A stretch of 64,000 nt of DNA from Salinimicrobium sp963709775 (GTDB lineage: Bacteria; Bacteroidota; Bacteroidia; Flavobacteriales; Flavobacteriaceae): the NCBI GenBank assembly GCA_963709775.1, contig CAVPXS010000018.1, positions 310,001 through 374,000 of the forward strand, written 5' to 3'. Shown here one piece after another: positions 54,079-64,000 of the stretch; positions within the stretch are counted from its first letter, which is position 1; each line of letters begins with the position of its first letter. Under the pieces are notes generated by a model, which saw nothing but the letters and a program-made list of their open reading frames with translations, was not told the DNA's origin and searched no databases. Made by a program: the position numbers and the translations under genes.

Positions 54079-54717
54079 CTAAGACTCCTTCAAAACCGGG
54101 AGATGGAACTGATAATAACTGTTTCTCTTCCCTGGTTTTAAAGTTAAATGGTGATGCGGAAAGGTTACGCCACTTTGTTTTTTTAGCCTGATTCCCTGTC
54201 CCGAGATAATATCCTTGTTGGGTTCAAAATCTTCTTCCGGGAGATGCTCGGTTAAAATAATATATTTAAAAGCATATAGTTTTTCTACCACACTTTTGAT
54301 TTCCGCATTCGATAAATGCTGCAAAACCTGCCTTAGCACTGCGCAATCTCCCGAAGGCAATTCATCTTTTGCGATATCCAAAACCCCGAATTCCAGGTGA
54401 TCTGCCTTGAATTCAGTTTTATTATGTGCGATAAGCTCCGGAACTATGTCCAGTGCGATATACTTCCTGGTGTACTTTACCAGTTCTTTGCCAATATTGA
54501 AATCCCCGCAACCCAGGTCGCAAACTACCGGGGGAGTTTCAAAACCTTTTAAAAAAGCGGATACTACAGCTATGTATGGATCCACAGTTTCAGGATCATG
54601 GGAGCCTAAACCGGAGTAGAATTCAGATTTGTTACCACCCCATAAATTGTTTTCATAGATCTGCACCATGGCATCTTTGGTTGGCCAGGGCTTCTTTATT
54701 TTCTTAGTTTTTGACAT
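54079..54717 (-). CDS. Class I SAM-dependent methyltransferase
   Basis: 212 residues. SAM-binding motif I VVCDLGCGDFNIG near residue 67, motif II region KYIALDIVPELIA, and a post-motif ILTEHLPEEDFEPN. A lysine-rich start (KTKKIKKPWPTKDA) may be an extension. Substrate is unknown: the divergent loops around GGNKSEFYSGLGSHDPE do not identify a small-molecule or RNA target. Stand-alone. Confidence 0.85.
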   Translation of the reverse strand: MSKTKKIKKPWPTKDAMVQIYENNLWGGNKSEFYSGLGSHDPETVDPYIAVVSAFLKGFETPPVVCDLGCGDFNIGKELVKYTRKYIALDIVPELIAHNKTEFKADHLEFGVLDIAKDELPSGDCAVLRQVLQHLSNAEIKSVVEKLYAFKYIILTEHLPEEDFEPNKDIISGQGIRLKKQSGVTFPHHHLTLKPGKRNSYYQFHLPVLKES

Positions 54718-54799
54718 TAAAAAGATAAAATGGGTTTATCACTTGAGGGAAATTTGTAAGCTAAAGTAAGACATTCTATCTCGAACACAGATCATAATG

Positions 54800-54840
54800 C
54801 AATAACCAAAAACCACAAACTATAAACAATAAATTGAGTA
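54800..54840. repeat. Low-complexity AACCAAAAACCA word repeat
   Basis: Short repeats of ACCAAAAACCACAAACTATAAACAATAAA-type words, akin to the larger stretch at 62200. Confidence 0.35.
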
Positions 54841-54843
54841 AGA

Positions 54844-55356
54844 TTAAAAGACTGCTTCTGTGGTGATATTGATGAGCACCCCGGTTACTTCTCCCGCCGC
54901 TACCGTTACCGGGAAGATCTCTCCCTCCGGGCCATAACTGTTGGAATAATAATTATCTCCTTCCAGGATAAAAAGGCTGTAGATCCCGGGCTCCAATGCT
55001 ACCTCGAAAAAACCATCGGTATCAGACTCTACTGTGGTGATGAGGTCTGTATAAATATTTGAAAAGAAAGGAGTATGGCCCACCTGCTCCGCATCCTCCC
55101 TGTAAGTAAGTTCATAGACAAAGACTGTTCGTTGCACCCGGCAGATTTCCCCCCGCTCAACGGGCATAAAATTCCCTTTCCAAAACCAGATATCTCCCCA
55201 GATCCCCTGATCGATACTCAGTTTTGCCGTATTCCTGGGCGGATCCTGTTTGGAATAACAGGGATTCTCCGGGTTCGTTTTTGTACTGCAGGAGAGAGTT
55301 ACGAGGATTAGAAGGTAAAGCGGCAATAGCCTTCCTTTGGGTTTCAGATTTTTCAT
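54844..55356 (-). CDS. Hypothetical lipoprotein with a carboxypeptidase-regulatory-like fold
   Basis: 170 residues: lipoprotein signal LLPLYLLILVTLSC, then a beta-rich region (WGDIWFWKGNFMPV, VYELTYREDAEQVG) and a C-terminal repeat with FFEVALEPGIYSLFILEGDNYY and GEVTGVLINITTEAVF typical of prealbumin-like or CarboxypepD_reg domains. No enzymatic motif. Located next to the large alpha-2-macroglobulin gene on the same strand, but 272 bases away; a link is possible only by analogy. Confidence 0.55.
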   Translation of the reverse strand: MKNLKPKGRLLPLYLLILVTLSCSTKTNPENPCYSKQDPPRNTAKLSIDQGIWGDIWFWKGNFMPVERGEICRVQRTVFVYELTYREDAEQVGHTPFFSNIYTDLITTVESDTDGFFEVALEPGIYSLFILEGDNYYSNSYGPEGEIFPVTVAAGEVTGVLINITTEAVF

Positions 55357-55629
55357 GAGATGATAAACATTTATACCGTGCTGAAAGTTGAGGATTTTTT
55401 ACGGGTTTCAGTCTCCTGCTTTTAATTTTTCTTACTACATGAACATTTTCAATATTATCAACCTTCTATTACCAAAGGGGTACGCACAGGAATCATTACT
55501 GTTGCTGAAATTCGAATTTGTAATGCGACTAATATTCTTTAAAACCGGGCCCTAATGGGGAATTGCACGAAGGCTTTTCATGTCATAATTCTGATCAAAA
55601 CATTTTTCGAGATCTTTAATTTCATCAAC

Positions 55630-58600
55630 CTATTCTATTTTTACCCTGACCCCTTTTGTGTGGCCGGAAAATTCCGGCGCATACATGCTTTCGATCGTGG
55701 TGATACCATTTGAAAATTTCCCTGCATTGTTTGCCCTCACCGTATATTCCAGGACATAAGTTCCTTTGCGCAGAAGATCAAAAAAGAAATGGGTGGCAGC
55801 GTCACGGGTGCTTTCGTAGTAGGCGGTGCCATCCTGATATTTGTATTCACTCAGCACATTAGTGGGTTCAAAGCCGCTGGCGCGCATATCCTTTAAATGA
55901 ATGAATTCCATATCGGCAGTGCTGCGAACTACGAGCCTTACCGTCACCAGGTCTCCCAGCTGCAGCATGGTTTCGGGAGTGATCTGTTGTAAGGTGTTGC
56001 CGTTTTCCCCGGAAACATTAAGGTAGAGTTCCTTTTCGACGTTTAACGGACTAGTGCCGTGATCTTTTATTTTATCCAGGTCTTCAAAATATTGCCAGTA
56101 AGCGCCCCCGTATCCTGCGGTGGAATTGTTGTTTTCTACTGTGATCGTGCTAAAATCCTTTGTGATCTCATTGGCCTTCCAAACCAGTTTTCGATATCCG
56201 GTGCCGGCTTCTTTTTCGGTTGCTGAAAGTTTTTCCTTTGCAACAGGTTCTCCTCCAATTTTAAGCAGGGTTTGGTCATCTGTCTGCAGCCAGTCATTCC
56301 CTTGCATCAGCAGGGCGTAAGTGGCCTCCGTAGTGGCTTTAGTGGTGGGCCAGTGATTGGTACGCTTGTTCTGCAAAAGCCAGATCTTTAACTCTTCCAC
56401 TGTTTCTTCCTCTCCAAGTTCGCTGAAGCCTTCAATAAGCAGCGCCTGAGTTTCTACCGGCGCACGATACCAGTACCAGCCAGAAACATTTTCTTTCCAG
56501 TACATGCCGTAATCTTCAGATTTTACTGCTCTTTCCTGCAGCGATTTTGCGATTTTTTCGGCAAATTCGGTCTCCCCGGTTCGTGAAAAGATGAGTATCA
56601 ATAATCCTTTGTTGTATAGATCTTTATCCAGCCAGGTTTCTTTATTGGCTGCAATAGCCTTGGCCATAAGCTCGCTGATCTCTTTGGAAGGCGGATATTC
56701 TTCCAGGTAGTAGCTGCGGGTGTATAGATAATGCAACAGGTAATGGCTGTGGTAAAATTGTTCCTGCTTATAACTGTCCTTAAGCTGAACCAGGATTTCC
56801 CTGTCAAGGTAATCGATCGCTTTTTCTGTCATTTCTGAGTCTTCAAGTTCAATCCCTAGACGGTCCAGATGGCCCAGTCCTGCTACAATATGCCGTGTGA
56901 TGAAAGGACTGGCTCTGCCGCCGGAAAACCAGGGCCAGGCACCCGAAGATTGTTGCATCTGCTTCAGCCTCAGCAACATTTCCTCCTGTTCCTTTTGCAA
57001 TCTTTCAGTCTCAAAGAGTTGGGCCAATAGTTGTTTCTGAGCGGTTTCTGAAGCTGCATCTCTAATCCATGGTGTTTCGGCAAGGATGAGGTTCTTCAAT
57101 TCTTCCCTTTTTTCAAGGTCACTTACCAGCGAAGAATCTTTTTGCCAGGCTTCAAAAACCTGCCTGATCTTTGGCTGGGAATTCATGATCTTTCCGGCAA
57201 CCGAATTGGCATAGAGGCGGGCAAAGGTCTGTTCGGAGCACTCATGTTCGAATTCGATGAGGTATGGCAGACTCTGGAGTGCATACCAGGCGGGATTGGA
57301 ACTGTATTCTAAAGTGTATTTGTGATGCTCCAAAGTTTCTGATTCATTCTCCTGAAAATTCTCAAAAATGTAAGTTTCTGTTTCCCCGGCTCTCACGAAG
57401 AATGGCAGGCTTTCTTTTACCAGCATTCTGTTGGAAAGCACCGGGAGGAAATTCTCTTCTCCATCTGAGAAATCCCCTGCTTTTGCAACAATGCGATAAG
57501 TTACTGCCTGTATTCCTTCCGGAATAGTGAGATCCCACGAAACATTGGTATTTCCTGATGCAGCAATATTAAAGTTCTTCAGCTTGTTAAGATTCTCCAG
57601 CAGGCTGTCGATAGGTTTCATGGTAAGGGCATCGTACAGTTCCAGCATTGCGGTTCCCGTCATTGCTTCCGGAGAAAGATTGGAAATTTTGGCCTTAAGT
57701 ATAATGGTGTCTTTTTCCCGAAGAAAACGTGGAGGATTCGGAATCACACTGAGTTCCTTTTGGGTGCGGACCGTATTCTCGTAGCTGCCGGTGGTCCAGT
57801 TGGCAGTGTGAGCAAGCAAACGGAATTTCCACTGGGTAAGGGCTTCGGGCGAAGTAAAACTGAATTCCAGTTTGCCGTCTTTCCCCAACTGCAGGTCCGG
57901 ATAGAAAAAAGCGGTCTCATCCAGATCTTTTCGGGCAGTAATATTTTGAAGGTCCTGCATGCCTTTTTTGGTACTGATGATAACGGCTCCATTCGCGGCC
58001 CGGGCGCCGTAAATTGCCATGGCTTCTTCGGCCTTCAATACTTTTATGGAAAGTATCTCGTCTGTAGGCGCCTCGTAATCTGTCACGATTTTACCGTCCA
58101 CGATGTACAGCATTTCGGGATCACCCGAAATGGAAGAAGCACCTCTTATCTTGATCGTATTACTGGAAGTTACATTGACTCCCTGCTGTTTTCGCCTGCA
58201 GGGACATGGCGACTTCGGCCTCTTCAGCTACTTCTGCTTCCTCGTCGTCTGCATACGCTACCACGACCTCTTCCAGCTGAGCAGAATCGGCCGTCAGCGT
58301 CACATAGATCTCCCGATCTTTATTGATGAGCACTCTTTCCGGAAGAAACCCGAGGTAAGAGAAAACAAGCTGGTCTCCCTTTTTGGTGTCTAAGGCAAAC
58401 TGCCCGTCAAAATCTGTAGTGGTGCCGGTAGTGGTGCCGTCGATAACCACATTGACTCCGGGCAGGGGTAAACCTGCTTCGTCTGTGACTTTTCCACGGG
58501 TGTTGCCAACCAGGTCTCCGGAGGCTTTGTCTTTATTTTTATTTCTTAAATAGTTCCTGTATTGGTAAGAGTCAGGATTGGACATCATAAACCCGAAAAG

Positions 58601-61600
58601 GTGGAGCCGGTCGAATTTTCTTGGCTGCGGACGGTACCTCCAGGGCGAAGGGAACCTGTTGTAGAGCATAGAGGTCTCCTCAATATTGGGTAATCTGTAC
58701 GATGGGTAGGAATGGTAGGTATTGGAAAATTGAGTCCCGGTTTGCCATTTTTGAGTGGTAAACTGGTCCAGGGACATGTCGTACATGGAAGCCAGCACTT
58801 CAGCTTCCGGTGCCTCATGAGCGGCATTTTCGATCTTAAAGCTCCAGGTTTCTTCTATGCCGGGTTGAAGTTTGCTGCGGAAAGTTTGTGTGCTGATCTT
58901 TAGAAAATCCTCAGTTTTTGGCAGCCGAACCCGCTGAGTTTCATTAAAAGCAGAATTGTTCTTTACGCCCGTGATCTGTACCTCCAGCTCTTCGGAAGTT
59001 ATCTCCTTAAGCGGAATTTCCAGGAGTTGGTTTCCGTTGAGCCGAATGTATTCTGTGTAAACCGGCCGGTCCTCGTTATAAACGCCTATGTGCAATTGCA
59101 GATCATCATAACCGGTTTGCAGGAGCAGCTTTAATATTTTCTCTTTTTCGAGATCTTTGGTGATCACAGCAGCAGTAAAGCGTTGGTTGTCGGGAAGAAT
59201 TCTGTCTGCGGGATCGTTCACCTCAAAGGTCTTTTTACTCGTGGCTGAATTGCCGCCACTTTCGGCTTCTACCATGGCGAGGTATTTCCCCGTTTTCCAG
59301 GCGGCCGGTATTAAGATTTCAGGTTCATAGCTGCCGTCGGTCTCGAAAGTGGCATCAAAGACCAGTTCTGCCCTGGGCCAGTCTATAGGTTCGGGAATAT
59401 TTTCATAGGGTTCCTCGGGAAAAAGTTTTTTAAACTCCTCTTCAGGAATCGTCTGAATTTCGGGCGCCGGCCACAACCTGTCGCGCAATAATCTGTCCGG
59501 GTCCGCGCAGCTTATAGATCTTCAGAGAGCCGGAAACCGGCACCGGATGATCATTAAGATTGGTTGCCAGGATCTTTGGTTGCAGGCTATCGCCTCTACG
59601 GATACTTTCAGCAAGATCCAGCTTCAGCAACAAATTCTTTTTCCCGATCTTCAGGCTGGTCGTACCTGTACGGGTTTCTCCGGAAACATCGGTGACTGTT
59701 GCCTCAATGCTGTACTCGTAGATGAGTTCCGGCTTTTGTTGATCGCCCAATGCTATTTCCGCAGGGAAGGCAAGGGTAAAATTACCTTTATCATCAGTGT
59801 TAATCGTGTCAGATTTAATGGTAACGACGTCGCCACGATCATAGTACCACCAGCGGTAGACCACCTCCCGCCGGTTCACGGTATAGGCTACCCGGGCATT
59901 GCTTACGGGAGCACCCATAAAAGCGCGGGCATTTCCTTTAATGCTTACGCTGTCCCCAAAGCTGAAGCTACGGTTTATAGTATCAAAAGCCACTTCAAAA
60001 GTGGGGCGTTTATACTCCTCGACACTAAAATAATGCTCGTTATACATATAGGTGTCCTCGTCCAGGATCTCCTCCCAAAAAGGGGTTTCTGCCTCGGTGT
60101 CTTCTTCGGTATGAATGCTGAACTTACCGGTGATACCAGATTTGGGTAATAAAAACTCTCCATTAAAAGAACCGAATTTGTTGGTCTTTAACCTGAAGGT
60201 TGCGACCTCTTCAGAATTCGGATCTTCTACATATACTTCCACGAATTCATTGGGGACGGTTTTGGTCTTCCCGTTTTTATGACTCAGCAACACTCCTTTA
60301 AAATGCACTTTTTGACCGGGGCGGTAAATGGCACGATCCAGGTACAGCAGGGTTTTTGCCATAAGAGGACGTTCTTCCTGGTTCCCTCCTCTGTAATAAC
60401 TTTCCCAAAAACGGGAAATTAAGGTGTCTCCCGCTTTGGATGCCTGCAGGTAGTCGAGGTCCATACGGTTAAAGCTATTTTTTATTAAAACCTCCCCGTT
60501 TTCATCTGTGATCTTTTCCCTCACAATGTTTTCCTTAGCCACCCAGTCCAGGTGCACATTTTTTTCGGGATAGCCGGTGGTTCGGTCAAGGCTGCGGTAC
60601 AGATGTGCACCTTCAAATGTAGTTTGGGAAAGGGTAAGGTTCGTGACCCTCAAAAAGCCGAAACTAAAACCTTTTTTTCCGAAGCTGTTCTGCCCCGAAA
60701 TGGTCAGCATATAAGTCCCTGCTTCCAGCGGGGGAATTAGCGCCTCGGTGGAGTGGGAGTTAAAATCTTCTGCCCGGGGCAGGAGGAGGGATTTACTAAA
60801 AACGGCAGTGCGTTTTTCCATCATCACCTGTATATCATCCACCATGTTATACCATCTGTCCTGTACGGGAAAATCGGCCGGTATTTTAAATAATTTCATT
60901 TGCACCGAATCAATGCTTTTATAGGAAAGTCTCATCCTGCCGGTATTCCCGGGTACCAGGTAATCGGGGATCTGAACATCGAGATCAACCGATTTAATAG
61001 CACTGATCAGCGAAAACGCCTTCTGTTCCATTTCGGTACCGGGAAATTCCTTAATGATCTTTTCGCCCAGTTCCACTGCTTTTTTATTGAAGTCGGGGTG
61101 AAGTAGTTTCCCGTCTTCCCCGGTTAATTTCGCGCGTTCAAAATAGGCAAGGGCGCGTGTGTACAGCAGCAGGGCTGTGGCCGGAGTGTTTTCATACTGT
61201 TGCGAAAGCCTGTCCAGGGCCTGCATGTATTTTTCCCATTTTTGGGTGTGTGAGTTTACATAATCCAGCCGTTGGAGCTGTGCATATACCAGCGCGGTGG
61301 GATCCTTGTCTTCGGAATGCAGATCTTCCAGCTGTTGCATGATCTTCAGCACATATACTTCGGAAGTTTGCTGTGCCTCCTTCGGAAATTTCAGCTGCAG
61401 GAACTGCGCGGTAGATCCGAATAATTCTGAAGCGTCAAAAAGGTATTCCGCAGCCGGATTTACATCCGGGAAATTTGAGGAATCGGTAAAATAATCCAAA
61501 GCCCTGTGCGCCAGAAGATCGTAAAGGGAAGGCTTATATTTTCTGTTGAGCGGTTCCTGCTGCAGTAATTCGGCAATTTTTTCCACCGGGGTGTTGATGA

Positions 61601-62075
61601 GTTGCTGCCTGTTTTGCAGAGAGGCTTCATAACTGCTCCTAATGCTGTCCTGCAATGTTGCTTCGCTCCAGGTGGCGAGATCCAGGGCGTCAGGATTATC
61701 CACCTCCTTCCGTCTTTTGATCCTCCAGCGGTGCTGCCGGAAGTACTGCTGCAGGAATTCGGCCTTGTAGCTCATTAGCACATTCCGGTAGGGTCGGGGC
61801 AGCCGGGATAGGGTTTGATTGAGATCTTTCAGAATGAATTGATCTGAATTTTCGTGGTTGACCTGGTGAAATTTGTACTGAAAGATCTTTGCTTTGATAA
61901 GCTGTTCAAAATCCTTCTTTTTCATGGCAGTTTTGAGAATGCCGGAAACCACTTCGTTAGCCGACTCTATTCGACCCTGCAGCTCCAGGGAATCTACTGT
62001 TTTCCATTGTTGGGAATTCTGTGAAAAGGAGAGGGTAGTGCACAGAAAAGCAACCGCTAAAAATAATTTTTTCAT
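55630..62075 (-). pseudogene. Alpha-2-macroglobulin-family protein with CarboxypepD_reg and TonB-plug domains, two extra bases
   Basis: Exported protein of about 2147 residues once two single-base insertions are removed (+ 59499-59501 in GGG; + 58181-58183 in CCC). Signal peptide KKLFLAVAFLCTTLSFSQ; then helical repeats, MG domains (YRPGQKVHFKGVLL is the MG2 start), a CarboxypepD_reg domain (GLPLPGVNVVIDGTTTG), a TonB-plug-like domain (IKIRGASSISGDPEMLYIVDG to GARAANGAVIISTKKG) and the A2M domain with WKFRLLAHTANW and the intact thioester motif ECSEQTFARL. Predicted to trap or inhibit proteases at the cell surface. The plug lacks any barrel, so it is not a receptor by itself. Extra bases are likely artefacts. 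Confidence 0.85.
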
Positions 62076-62200
62076 ACGGGGGGATTTGATGCTGCGCCGG
62101 TAGGGAAGACGTAGTAGATGATGAAGATACTAATTTTTAAAAAATCAGGAAGATTTGCATATAGGTTCTAAAAAGTTGATTCTATGAAATAATTTTCAGA

Positions 62201-62306
62201 AACCGAAAACCAAAAACCAAAAACCAAATACCAAATACCAAATCCCCATTCCCCAATTAACTAATTAACCAATCCCTAATACACCAACTAACCAATCCCC
62301 ATATTC
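62201..62306. repeat. Low-complexity word repeat upstream of the regulator pair
   Basis: Tandem words CCAAAAACC, CCAAATACC, CAATTAACTAATTAACC and ACCAATCCC over about 100 bases, between the macroglobulin and regulator genes. This type of intergenic text recurs in flavobacterial genomes; function unknown. Confidence 0.5.
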
Positions 62307-62329
62307 CCATTTAATTGTATAATTGCCTT

Positions 62330-63082
62330 ATGATAAAAGCAGTAATTATTGACGATGAAATCAATGCCCAGGAGCTACTGGAGAAAACCCTTAACAGGTA
62401 CTTTCCTAACAGGTTCAATATTGTAGGGAAGTGCAATTCGGTAGATTCCGGGGTGCTTGCCATCAGGGAACATCAACCCGAGCTGGTTTTTTTAGACATT
62501 CAAATGCCTGAGAAAAATGGTTTTGAATTGTTTAAATATTTCGAGACCATAAATTTCGAGGTCATCTTTACCACTGCCTATAATCAATTTGCCATTAAAG
62601 CAATTAAGCGCAGCGCGCTGGATTATCTTTTGAAACCAATTAACCATCTGGATCTATCTGAAGCCGTAAAAAAGTTTGAGCGCAGGAACCAGGGGAGTTT
62701 CGCCCAAAAGAAATTGTCTTTATTGCTTGAGAACCTGAATGTAAATGATCAAAATGTAAGCAAGATCGCTTTTCCCACGCTGGAAGGATTTGAACTCATT
62801 CATGCAAACCAGATCTTATATTGCAAAGCTGAAAGTAATTACTGCTGCATTAAAAAAATTGACGGCTGCACTAAAACAGCCACCAAGACCTTAAAATATG
62901 TGGAAGAAATACTGCCGGACACATCTTTTATAAGGATACATAAGACCTACGTCATAAACCTGAATTATGTGGTGAGGTACCATAAGACAAATAAGGAAGT
63001 GGAGTTGACCAATGGAGAAAAACTTCCTGTTTCACATAGAAAAGAAGAAGAATTTATCAATGCCATTCTGCAAAATCAATAA
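62330..63082 (+). CDS. LytTR-family response regulator
   Basis: 250 residues from the ATG at 62330 (MIKAVIIDDEINAQ), which is preferable to an upstream TTG at 62315. Receiver domain with IIDDE, the phospho-acceptor in LVFLDIQMPEKNG and the Lys of LDYLLKPINHLD; C-terminal LytTR DNA-binding domain with the IRIHKTYVINLNYV signature and LPVSHRKEEEF. Pairs with the sensor encoded downstream, which overlaps its end by 23 bases. LytTR systems usually control cell-wall or surface functions. Confidence 0.93.
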   Translation: MIKAVIIDDEINAQELLEKTLNRYFPNRFNIVGKCNSVDSGVLAIREHQPELVFLDIQMPEKNGFELFKYFETINFEVIFTTAYNQFAIKAIKRSALDYLLKPINHLDLSEAVKKFERRNQGSFAQKKLSLLLENLNVNDQNVSKIAFPTLEGFELIHANQILYCKAESNYCCIKKIDGCTKTATKTLKYVEEILPDTSFIRIHKTYVINLNYVVRYHKTNKEVELTNGEKLPVSHRKEEEFINAILQNQ

Positions 63083-64000
63083 ACCTTTACTTCTCCTGTT
63101 TTTGTGGGTCAACATGGCGTTTTCCCAAAACTTTCCCGGTAAAAATTATACTGCAGCCAACGAATTGCCTAACAATGCCGTAAGGTCTTTGTTGGTTGAC
63201 AGCAATAATATTCTGTGGATTGGTACTGAGAACGGAGTGGTGAAAAAGGAGAACGATATTTTCACCTACTTTTTTGAAGAGGATGGCCTGGCTTTAAACA
63301 GCTGTTGGGCCATTGCAGAAGACAGGAATAAAAAATTGTGGTTTGGAAGCTACGGGGAAGGGGTAAGCATCTATGACGGATTCAAATTCAAGGTAGTTTC
63401 AGAAGAAGACGGGTTGGTTCACAATGAAATCACCACCCTCTTTCCATCATGGGGATCATATGTACGTGGGAACCAGTGACGGCGTTTCAATAATTGATAT
63501 TAATACTTTTAATGTACTTTCCTTAGATACCCCTACAGTTGACGAGCTGTTCAGGATTACTGATTTCTTCGAGTATGAAAAGCAAATCTACGTTGCTACC
63601 TATAAATCAGGATTCTATAAAATTCAAACTAAGAATAACAGAACCAATTTGCTGAAAGTAAATGATCACACTTTCATTTATTCGGTATTTGTTGATAAGG
63701 ACAGCATTTACAGCAGTAACAAAGAATTCTTTACCAAAAGCAGTCTGGCTGAATATGTGAGCGAAAAGGATCCTGAATTCGAACAAAAACTGGGGTTTTC
63801 TATTTTATGGGATCATGTGAAGACCCGCGACAACAGGATCTTTGCCGCAGCCTGGGGAATATATGATGCCAATGGAGGGATCTATGAAATAGTCAATGAT
63901 GAATTGATCTCAAAGGCTTCAGAATTTAATGTTTTGAGCAGGGAAGTACTTTCTCTGGCCTATGACCCAGATTTCGAGAAGTTGTATATAGGGACCAAAG
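63060..64000 (+). pseudogene. Two-component sensor of the propeller type, truncated by the window and with one extra base
   Basis: Start ATG 63060 (MPFCKINK) then signal LLLLFLWVNMAFSQ; the ligand-binding part begins with two-component-regulator propeller repeats, DSNNILWIGTENGVVKK and RNKKLWFGSYGEGVSIYD. The frame fails near NEITTLF and resumes as HHGDHMYVGTSDGVSIIDINTFN; removing one C at 63444-63445 repairs it. Further repeats reach the window end without the kinase domain. Lies with the LytTR regulator in one unit, so they are likely a cognate pair. Confidence 0.85.

Overview
The window looks like chromosomal DNA of a marine-type Flavobacteriaceae (Bacteroidota). The evidence is the canonical trpE-G-D-C-F-B-A order behind a Trp-rich leader peptide, promoter -7 boxes of the form TAnnTTTG, many lipoprotein and SPII-type signals, a CarboxypepD_reg/TonB-plug module inside an alpha-2-macroglobulin, LytTR regulators paired with a propeller-type sensor, and protein sequences typical of the family. 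No rRNA, tRNA, CRISPR array, phage or intact insertion sequence was seen.

Layout. 1-6.5 kb: end of rluD, yaaA, pyruvate carboxylase, a uracil-DNA-glycosylase-like gene and two tiny translationally coupled basic ORFs. 6.6-13.3 kb: the complete trp operon on the minus strand, read from a leader with three tandem Trp codons and an attenuator; trpC and trpA each carry one extra base. 13.4-17.6 kb: rhodanese, secreted subtilase, aspartate/glutamate racemase, DUF1206 membrane protein, ankyrin protein. 17.7-25.4 kb: MscS channel and an RND efflux system (outer membrane factor, adaptor, pump). 25.8-31.3 kb: patatin phospholipase, Ysc84 lipoprotein, small esterase and several unknown envelope proteins. 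30.9-39.4 kb: ppsA, an SDR gene remnant, katG, a ThuA-like protein and an S9 peptidase. 39.6-43 kb: membrane zinc-ribbon protein, UspA protein, second MscS channel. 43.2-48.5 kb: a minus-strand series RR-HK-PepSY-SdiA-like-TVP38-DUF2490, with a second PepSY protein divergent from it. 48.8-54.7 kb: WYL regulator, deoxyribonucleotidase, HepT/MntA toxin-antitoxin pair, aldehyde dehydrogenase, methyltransferase. 55.6-64 kb: a giant alpha-2-macroglobulin (two extra bases split its frame) and a LytTR regulator/propeller sensor pair that runs off the window.

Three signals cut across genes. First, a 17-bp palindrome (consensus CAAAAATGNCATTTTTG) with conserved asymmetric flanks occurs about nine times, always in the same orientation by its flanks, mostly between genes; I do not know its function. 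Second, seven sites in six genes are each repaired by deleting exactly one base; this uniform +1 pattern points to insertion-type sequencing errors more than to gene decay, though it should be verified. Third, two AATGAY-N4-GTCATT sites sit about 45-70 bp ahead of the usp and the membrane-protein/ppsA start codons and resemble CRP/FNR-family operators.

As a functional whole the window is mostly housekeeping, stress and envelope biology: tryptophan supply under attenuation, anaplerosis and gluconeogenesis (pyc, ppsA), peroxide defence (yaaA, katG), osmotic and toxic-compound handling (two MscS channels, RND pump) and surface defence (alpha-2-macroglobulin, proteases).
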